From assembly GCA_002319955.1 (NCBI GenBank), contig DCJS01000037.1, positions 1 through 5,630 on the forward strand: a stretch of 5,630 nucleotides of DNA, written 5' to 3'. Positions 1 through 4,414 of this stretch are shown here, piece after piece. The DNA is from Flavobacteriales bacterium UBA1694 (lineage in GTDB: Bacteria; Bacteroidota; Bacteroidia; Flavobacteriales; Weeksellaceae). A model generated the notes under the pieces. The model was given only the letters and a program-made list of their open reading frames with translations, searched no databases and was not told the origin of the DNA. The first letter of the stretch is position 1, and each line of letters begins with the position of its first letter. The translations under genes were made by a program, and so were the position numbers.

Positions 1-533
1 AGCGGCGTACTTTTGGGAATTCGGCTTAATTGAACGATGATTTTCCCAATCATGCTCTCAAGCATTACCAATTTCCCTAAATTCTCCTGATGGTATTCCT
101 CGACGCATTCTAGCAGATTTTCAAAAACGACTTGTGAAAAATCTTCCTTGATTACCTGGGCGATCTGAAAAGTTTCGATCGCGATGACGATCCCTGTTTC
201 TCGCTTAATCATATTTTCTAATACGATATCAGAGAGGCTTATGATCCAGCCTTTCATTTCTGTTTGGTGTTCAAAGCCGTGCTGCGTATTTTTGGGTATG
301 GTTATAAAGCAGGGCCCCTCGAGCGGGATACGTTCATTATTATGAATCAAAATAGTACTGCCTTCAATTACTAAAAAAATTTGAAACTGGTTATTGTGGA
401 TGTGCGGCTTTACCGTATTGTTGTTTTCCTTTCCAATCACACCGAACGGATAAATATACACGAGTCCATTAACAAATTCAATGGAACTCTTTCCGTATAA
501 ACCCTCAAAAAAGGTGCGCTCTGTCGTACTCAT
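1..533 (-). CDS. AraC-family transcriptional regulator, N-terminal part (PobR-like cupin sensor domain), partial
   Basis: The reading frame runs leftward from an ATG at 533-531 and leaves the window after 177 complete codons. Its translation begins MSTTERTFFEGLYGK. Residues about 40-90 look like the cupin sensor of AraC-type regulators: a PHIH histidine pair (H44, H46), then FQIFLVIEGS (50-59), a glycine-proline turn (G73, P74) and FITIPKNTQHGF (76-87) with H85. The region around 95-105 (GWIISLSDIVL) resembles PobR-like AraC members, in which about 190 sensor residues precede a pair of helix-turn-helix motifs. That DNA-binding half would lie beyond the left edge, so the AraC assignment is inferred from the sensor alone. 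A TAG stop four codons upstream of the ATG fixes the start; a TTG two codons before the last upstream codon is the only alternative. The protein probably binds a small effector, which the sequence does not identify. It is transcribed divergently from the yggS-family gene. A stand-alone cupin protein is the main alternative. Confidence 0.75.
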   Translation of the reverse strand, partial: MSTTERTFFEGLYGKSSIEFVNGLVYIYPFGVIGKENNNTVKPHIHNNQFQIFLVIEGSTILIHNNERIPLEGPCFITIPKNTQHGFEHQTEMKGWIISLSDIVLENMIKRETGIVIAIETFQIAQVIKEDFSQVVFENLLECVEEYHQENLGKLVMLESMIGKIIVQLSRIPKSTP

Positions 534-564
534 AATAACCAACTAATAAGGCTCCATAAATATA

Positions 565-599
565 CAAATTTTTGTTTCCCGACAAAAGAAGGTTCCAAA
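565..599 (-). promoter_or_regulatory. Weak candidate promoter for the AraC-type gene
   Basis: Read on the minus strand, AAAATTTG at 572-565 matches the Bacteroidota -7 element TAnnTTTG at all but its first base. An upstream TTTG at 599-596 could serve as the -33 element, with 23 bases between them, at the long end of the usual spacing. The start of transcription would fall near 560, leaving a leader of about 25 bases. The -7 element overlaps a short inverted repeat, ACAAA-TT-TTTGT (564-575). This repeat also makes a partial match on the plus strand, so orientation is not certain. Confidence 0.35.
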
Positions 600-781
600 T
601 GCACCCAATGCCCAGTTGCAAAATAGGACAGGCACTAAACTAGCCTAGATCAGAGCGTAGATTATAAAAACGATCAAACGCTGCACCTCCATTCAAATGC
701 GACTGCTGCTAAGCGCCCCCTTAAAGTCCAAACGAATCCCCGTGATAAGGTTCTTACTCGACGTATTGGAATATAATTTCG

Positions 782-789
782 TAATTTTG
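782..789 (+). promoter_or_regulatory. -7 promoter element (TAnnTTTG) for the yggS-family gene
   Basis: TAATTTTG is a full match to the Bacteroidota -7 consensus. Transcription would start near 794-797, giving a leader of about 65 bases before the ATG at 861. A good -33 TTTG at the expected distance is absent; the nearest TTG (766-768) is only 13 bases away. The leader contains a small hairpin (AGCG 812-815 with CGCT 820-823) and two minimal reading frames just before the gene. Confidence 0.6.
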
Positions 790-835
790 CTTTTCCAGCC
801 TAAACACGACGAGCGAGAGCGCTGCTACGCTACTA

Positions 836-858
836 ATGGAACTATGAAAACTCTTTGA
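836..858 (+). other. Two overlapping minimal reading frames in the yggS-family leader
   Basis: ATG at 836 opens MEL-stop (836-847). Its TGA overlaps the next ATG in the arrangement ATGA, and that ATG opens MKTL-stop (844-858). The second stop ends two bases before the gene's ATG at 861. The arrangement is plain in the sequence, but whether ribosomes use it is unknown and chance is a fair explanation. Confidence 0.25.
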
Positions 859-860
859 CC

Positions 861-1511
861 ATGTCTATAGAAACGAATTACAAAAATTTAAAACGTACTT
901 TACCTTCACACGTCACCTTAGCCGCGGTCTCCAAAACCCACCCCATAGAGCCCATTGTTGAGCTTTACAATTTAGGGCAGAGACTATTCGCGGAAAATAA
1001 AGTCCAGGAGCTTTTGGAAAAGCATCCTGTCCTTCCCTCCGCTATAGAATGGCACTTAATAGGCCATTTACAAACAAATAAAGTCAAGTTTATCGTGCCC
1101 TTCATCGACACCATTCAAAGTGTAGACTCCGAGAAATTATTAAACGAAATAAATAAGCAGGCTGAAAAAATAGATCGAAAAATTAAGGTTCTTTTACAAG
1201 TCAAGATTGCCCAGGAGGACACCAAATATGGCCTCGAAGTCAATGAAACAAAAGAATTGCTGCTAAAATGGAACTCAGGGGCTTTTCCTTTCGTGGAAAT
1301 TGAAGGCCTAATGGGCATGGCCTCTTTTACCGCAGACCAAAATCAAGTGAAAGGCGAGTTTCAGTTCTTAAAGCACTTGTATGACCAACTAAAGCTCTAC
1401 TACCCTTTTAAAACCCTTTCGATGGGAATGAGCAGCGATTACGCTTTAGCAATCGACTGTGGCGCTACACTAGTGCGCGTTGGTTCGGCTCTATTTGGCT
1501 CGCGTGACTAG
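861..1511 (+). CDS. yggS: YggS/PROSC-family pyridoxal 5'-phosphate homeostasis protein
   Basis: This 216-residue cytosolic protein belongs to the YggS/PROSC (PLPBP) family, which binds pyridoxal phosphate on a single alanine-racemase-like TIM barrel and buffers the cofactor without known catalysis. Family landmarks are all present: LAAVSKTHP (20-28) with the cofactor lysine K25, FAENKVQE (43-50), EWHLIGHLQTNK (63-74), the central LLQVKIAQEDTKYG (111-124), GLMGMASF (149-156), LSMGMSSD (186-193) contacting the phosphate, and VRVGSALFG (205-213). Position 44 is alanine where many relatives have glycine (GEN), a small change. Length is normal for the family. A TTG at 855 would add two residues (MT), but the ATG at 861 gives the usual MSI-type N-terminus and is preferred; an in-frame TAA at 834 rules out anything much longer. 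It has its own promoter and shows no functional link to its neighbours, which is usual because the gene sits in varied contexts. Confidence 0.95.
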   Translation: MSIETNYKNLKRTLPSHVTLAAVSKTHPIEPIVELYNLGQRLFAENKVQELLEKHPVLPSAIEWHLIGHLQTNKVKFIVPFIDTIQSVDSEKLLNEINKQAEKIDRKIKVLLQVKIAQEDTKYGLEVNETKELLLKWNSGAFPFVEIEGLMGMASFTADQNQVKGEFQFLKHLYDQLKLYYPFKTLSMGMSSDYALAIDCGATLVRVGSALFGSRD

Positions 1512-1521
1512 TCACTCTGAA

Positions 1522-1561
1522 TCCTTAGGCCTCTATTATAGGGTCAAAAGGAATAGTTTTT
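1522..1561 (+). terminator. Possible weak intrinsic terminator after yggS
   Basis: TCCTT (1522-1526) can pair with AAGGA (1548-1552), and inside it GGCCT (1528-1532) can pair with GGGTC (1541-1545) using two G-T wobbles. A T5 run follows at 1557-1561, but four bases separate it from the stem. The structure is imperfect and may not terminate well. Confidence 0.3.
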
Positions 1562-1604
1562 GCTAGAACCTCATTTAAAATTTCAATTCCTCAAATTATA
1601 ACTG

Positions 1605-1612
1605 TAAATTTG
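1605..1612 (+). promoter_or_regulatory. -7 promoter element (TAnnTTTG) directly before the response regulator gene
   Basis: TAAATTTG matches the Bacteroidota -7 consensus fully. Only five bases separate it from the ATG at 1618, so transcription would start at or within a few bases of the start codon and the mRNA would be leaderless or nearly so. No clear -33 TTTG is found at the expected distance near 1580-1586. Confidence 0.65.
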
Positions 1613-1617
1613 CCTTT

Positions 1618-2802
1618 ATGCAAAAAATTCTCATTGTTGAAGACGAAAAAGCCATCGCCGGAGTGCTTCAAAACATTCTTTCGGACGAACTACCCGATTA
1701 CGAAATTTCCATTGCTGCGGACGGTCTCGAAGGGTATAAACTGATTGAAAAAGATGATTTTGCTCTGGTAATTTCGGATATTAAAATGCCTAAACTCTCA
1801 GGGACTGAGCTTTTAAGACAGGCCTTGACGCTGAAACCAGAAACGACGTTTGTCATGATTTCTGGGCATGCCGATATTGATGTTGCGGTGGACTGTCTGA
1901 AAGACGGCGCCTACGATTTCATCTCCAAGCCAATCGATATAAACCGACTTATTACGAGCGTGAAAAACGCCCTCGATAAGGAGAAGCTCTTTAACGAAAA
2001 TAGATCCCTTCAAAAAGAAAATGTCACCTTAAAGAAAAAGGTGAATAAGAAATACCAAATGATCGGGCAAAGCGAAGGCTTAAAGAAGATCCAGGACATG
2101 ATTAATAAAGTCGCCACTTCCGATGCGCGCGTGCTGATTACCGGGCCTAACGGCGCTGGTAAGGAGCTGGTGGCCCACGCCATCCATGCGCAGAGTGAGA
2201 GAAGCCGCGGCCCAATGATTGAGGTAAATTGCGCTGCAATTCCTTCAGAACTTATCGAAAGTGAACTCTTTGGCCACGTTAAAGGCTCTTTTACGGGCGC
2301 AATCAAAGACAAGCAAGGAAAATTCGAATTGGCCCATAACGGCACCATATTTTTAGATGAAATTGGCGATATGAGCCTAATCGCTCAGGCCAAGGTTCTT
2401 CGCGCACTGCAGGAAAGTAAAGTTTCTCCAGTGGGAAGTGACAAGGAAGTGAAAGTTGATGTTCGAGTTCTAGCAGCGACTAACAAAGACATGACTAAAG
2501 AGATTGAAGGGGGCCGCTTTAGAGAAGACCTTTACCACCGCCTGTCGGTCATTGAAATTTATGTTCCACCACTTGATGAGCGTAAAGAAGACATTCAACT
2601 TCTCGTTGAGTATTTTTCTAAACTCATAAGCGATGAAACGGGAAGCCCGATTAGAGAATTTGAGTCCAAGGCGATTAAAGCGCTTGAAGCCTTTTCATGG
2701 ACCGGGAATATTCGTGAACTCAGGAATGTGGTCGAACGCCTAATCATCCTTGGAAACAACCCTGTTACGGCGCAGGACGTTTCAGCGTTTGTCAGAAAAT
2801 AA
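1618..2802 (+). CDS. NtrC-type response regulator (receiver + sigma-54 AAA+ domain) lacking a C-terminal helix-turn-helix
   Basis: The 394-residue protein opens with a receiver domain (about 1-120): acidic pair E8/D9, phosphoacceptor D54 in ISDIKMP, S82 in ISGHA, and K104 in SKP. A charged, coiled-coil-like linker (about 118-146) leads to a sigma-54 activator AAA+ domain (about 148-380): Walker A GPNGAGKE (176-183), sigma-54 contact loop GSFTGA (223-228), Walker B TIFLDE (243-248), sensor I AATN (286-289), the arginine-finger region GRFREDLYHR (299-308) and sensor II GNIRELRNVVER (363-374). It ends at 394 with VSAFVRK, where NtrC, ZraR or AtoC would go on into a Fis-type helix-turn-helix. Only 21 bases lie between the stop and a strong terminator, so a frameshifted DNA-binding domain is not hidden downstream. 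Phosphorylation would be expected to drive ATPase assembly and act on sigma-54 polymerase. The kinase is not next to it here. The ATG at 1618 is the only possible start, because the receiver fold begins at residue 2. As I recall, similar regulators without this domain occur in other Bacteroidota. Confidence 0.93.
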   Translation: MQKILIVEDEKAIAGVLQNILSDELPDYEISIAADGLEGYKLIEKDDFALVISDIKMPKLSGTELLRQALTLKPETTFVMISGHADIDVAVDCLKDGAYDFISKPIDINRLITSVKNALDKEKLFNENRSLQKENVTLKKKVNKKYQMIGQSEGLKKIQDMINKVATSDARVLITGPNGAGKELVAHAIHAQSERSRGPMIEVNCAAIPSELIESELFGHVKGSFTGAIKDKQGKFELAHNGTIFLDEIGDMSLIAQAKVLRALQESKVSPVGSDKEVKVDVRVLAATNKDMTKEIEGGRFREDLYHRLSVIEIYVPPLDERKEDIQLLVEYFSKLISDETGSPIREFESKAIKALEAFSWTGNIRELRNVVERLIILGNNPVTAQDVSAFVRK

Positions 2803-2823
2803 GCGCCTAATTTTAAGATCTTG

Positions 2824-2852
2824 GAGCCGCTTGTTTTTTAAGCGGCTCTTTT
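2824..2852 (+). terminator. Strong intrinsic terminator of the response regulator gene
   Basis: GAGCCGCTT (2824-2832) and AAGCGGCTC (2840-2848) form a perfect nine-base-pair GC-rich stem around a seven-base loop (GTTTTTT), followed by TTTT (2849-2852). It begins 21 bases after the stop codon and separates the regulator from the MATE gene. Confidence 0.9.
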
Positions 2853-2883
2853 CATTTACACTCTTAATCAAAGTCTATCCCCT

Positions 2884-2912
2884 TTAACGAGGCGTTAAGT
2901 TTTTTGAAAAAC
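2884..2912. repeat. Adjacent inverted repeats upstream of the MATE promoter (operator or second terminator candidate)
   Basis: TTAACG-AGG-CGTTAA (2884-2898) is a perfect six-base inverted repeat with a three-base centre. It is followed directly by GTTTTT-TG-AAAAAC (2899-2912), a second six-base inverted repeat. The first could act with the T6 run (2900-2905) as a weak terminator backing up the one at 2824. Alternatively it could be a regulator site, centred about 45-50 bases before the -7 element of the MATE gene. The sequence does not decide between these. Confidence 0.4.
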
Positions 2913-2936
2913 GCTCTAGAGTCAAATCGGATTGCT

Positions 2937-2944
2937 TATTTTTG
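2937..2944 (+). promoter_or_regulatory. -7 promoter element (TAnnTTTG) for the MATE gene
   Basis: TATTTTTG is a full match to the Bacteroidota -7 consensus, 15 bases before the ATG at 2960. Transcription would start near 2948-2952, inside an A10 run (2946-2955), leaving a leader of about ten bases. The TTG at 2942, which opens a longer frame, lies within this element and so would not be transcribed. No good -33 TTTG is present; the expected place holds the palindrome CTCTAGAG (2914-2921). Confidence 0.65.
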
Positions 2945-2959
2945 CAAAAAAAAAACCAG

Positions 2960-4345
2960 ATGGCTTTTTTAAATCGAAATTATACCAAAGAAACCCTTAC
3001 TCTAGCCCTTCCCGTGATGGTCACTCAGCTTGGGCAGGTCTCCGTGCAGCTCTTCGATAACATTATTGTTGGGAACCTTCTAGGGGCCAACGCCCTAGCC
3101 GCTGTGTCGCTTGGAAATGCGCTATTTATTTCGGTATTTATTTTTGGCCTTGGAATTTCCTTTGCGATTCCGCCTTTGGTATCTCAGGCGCACAGTCGGG
3201 GCCGCCATGAACGGATCAACTCTGTATTTCGTCATGGTTTTGTGCTCAACATGCTTGTGGGTCTTGCGCTCATGATTTTACTTCTTGCCTTTACGCCCCT
3301 TCTACACCATATGAATCAACCCCCGGAAATCATTCCGGACACCATCACATTTTTAACGGTGATGGCCTTTAGTATTCTTCCTTTTATGGCCTTTCAAACG
3401 CTTCGTGAAGTTTCCGAGGGTCTTGGCTACACCATTGGCGTAACCAAAGCGACTATTATTGCCAACGTCATTAATATTGCCCTAAACTATGTGTTTATTA
3501 AAGGACTTTTGGGGTTCCCCGAAATGGGCGTGAAGGGCTCAGCCCTTGCCACGTTAATTGCACGAATTTTCATGTTGGTCTTTTTATACTATATCCTAGT
3601 TAATCATTCCACGACGCGGCGCTACGTTAAAGCTTTTAAAATTAAGCTTAGTGAGCTCAAAACGACCATGTTCCAAAAGATGCTTAAAATTGGGCTTCCA
3701 ACAGCGTTTCAAATGTTTTTCGAAATCACAGCTTTCGCAGGGGCAGCTTTTATTTGTGGACTTGTCAGTGCAAAGGACATTGCCTCGCACCAGATTGCCT
3801 TAAGTATGGCCTCATTCACGTTTAATCTTTGTATTGGATTCTCTGTGGCCTCCACAATTTTAGTGGGTCGTAAACTGGGCGAGAGAAAATTCGTGGAATT
3901 ACGCGCCGTAGGAATTAACAATCTGAAGCTGTCATTTCTCTTTATGCTTTTATGCGGTCTATTTTTCATTGTAGGACGCGATGTCTTGCCTACGTTCTTT
4001 ACTAAGAAAGAAGACGTGGAAGTGATTCAACTAGCCTCCAAATTATTGATCATTGCCGCGCTCTTCCAACTCTCAGATGGCGTCCAAGTGACAGCATTGG
4101 GGATTTTAAGAGGTATTCAAGACGTAAAAATTCCGAGTTACCTAACGTTCTTTGCCTATTGGATCTTAACCATTCCAGTTGGGTATGTGCTTTGCGTCAC
4201 CTTAAAAATGGGCGCTTGGGGCATGTGGATTGCGCTAGGTTCCGGTCTAACGATTTCAGCGGTCTTGCTCGTGTCGCGATTCCTTAAGTTATCAAATAAA
4301 CGAATTGCCGCGGAATTACTAAAAAACCAAAAGGCAAGTTTATAA
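2960..4345 (+). CDS. MATE-family efflux transporter (NorM-like)
   Basis: This 461-residue inner-membrane protein fits the NorM branch of the MATE family, antiporters that export cationic drugs or metabolites in exchange for Na+ or H+. About twelve hydrophobic segments are visible, roughly at 12-36, 46-72, 92-115, 128-150, 160-180, 190-215, 241-268, 275-300, 322-342, 355-378, 392-412 and 418-440. The two halves show the internal duplication typical of the family: ALPVMVTQLGQ (16-26) is mirrored by GLPTAFQMFFE (245-255). Acidic residues known to matter in Vibrio cholerae NorM have likely equivalents: D33 in helix 1 (LFDNIIVG), E255 in helix 7 and D373 in LSDGVQVTALGILRG (371-385). The start is placed at ATG 2960 because an upstream TTG (2942) lies in the promoter. 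Substrate cannot be told from sequence. The gene has its own promoter and is probably a single-gene unit; no convincing terminator follows it. Confidence 0.93.
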   Translation: MAFLNRNYTKETLTLALPVMVTQLGQVSVQLFDNIIVGNLLGANALAAVSLGNALFISVFIFGLGISFAIPPLVSQAHSRGRHERINSVFRHGFVLNMLVGLALMILLLAFTPLLHHMNQPPEIIPDTITFLTVMAFSILPFMAFQTLREVSEGLGYTIGVTKATIIANVINIALNYVFIKGLLGFPEMGVKGSALATLIARIFMLVFLYYILVNHSTTRRYVKAFKIKLSELKTTMFQKMLKIGLPTAFQMFFEITAFAGAAFICGLVSAKDIASHQIALSMASFTFNLCIGFSVASTILVGRKLGERKFVELRAVGINNLKLSFLFMLLCGLFFIVGRDVLPTFFTKKEDVEVIQLASKLLIIAALFQLSDGVQVTALGILRGIQDVKIPSYLTFFAYWILTIPVGYVLCVTLKMGAWGMWIALGSGLTISAVLLVSRFLKLSNKRIAAELLKNQKASL

Positions 4346-4368
4346 AATTTTCTTTTATATTTTCTCTT

Positions 4369-4398
4369 TTTGTGGCGCACTTATTTTTTGTAAATTCG
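4369..4398 (+). promoter_or_regulatory. Promoter for the GNAT-nitrilase gene
   Basis: A -33 TTTG (4369-4372) and a -7 TAAATTCG (4391-4398, one mismatch to TAnnTTTG) are 18 bases apart, close to the usual Bacteroidota spacing. Transcription would start near 4402-4406, about ten bases before the ATG at 4415. An overlapping TA-N3-TTTG (4382-4390) has the wrong internal spacing. This is the only promoter in the window with both elements at a good distance. Confidence 0.55.
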
Positions 4399-4414
4399 AA
4401 CAAAGAATTGCACT

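Larger units (their letters stand above)
534..860. other. Divergent intergenic region, no gene
   Basis: About 330 bp separate the AraC-type gene from the yggS-family gene. I find no credible coding sequence on either strand: stops are frequent, and the longest ATG-initiated frame I noted on the minus strand is about 15 codons (near 686-641). The region holds a weak promoter candidate for the leftward gene (565-599), a good -7 element for the rightward gene (782-789), and a leader with two minimal reading frames (836-858). The stretch from about 600 to 770 shows nothing I can assign. A five-base inverted repeat (654-658 with 678-682) is too short and too widely spaced to call. Confidence 0.7.

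Noticed and set aside
600..640. Possible sigma-54 (-24/-12) promoter around TTGCA at 617-621
   Set aside because: No TGGCAC-like element stands at the required distance upstream. TTGCA at 4408-4412 and the TGGCAC at 1050 also lack partners, so no sigma-54 site is supported in this window.
654..682. AGCGT / ACGCT inverted repeat in the divergent intergenic region
   Set aside because: Five base pairs with a 19-base loop is well within chance and has no T-run or promoter nearby.
855..860. TTG start for the yggS-family gene
   Set aside because: It would add only Met-Thr before an ATG at 861 that already gives the usual family N-terminus.
2010..2348. 112-codon reading frame on the minus strand within the response regulator
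   Set aside because: It is antisense to a clearly conserved AAA+ domain and has no recognisable protein features; other minus-strand frames inside the YggS, regulator, MATE and GNAT-nitrilase genes were rejected for the same reason.
2942..2959. TTG start for the MATE gene, six residues longer
   Set aside because: The codon lies inside the -7 promoter element TATTTTTG and would not be on the transcript; ATG 2960 suits the family N-terminus.
4342..4358. ATAAAA / TTTTAT hairpin overlapping the MATE stop codon as a terminator
   Set aside because: The stem is six A-T pairs only, overlaps the stop, and would be too weak for intrinsic termination.
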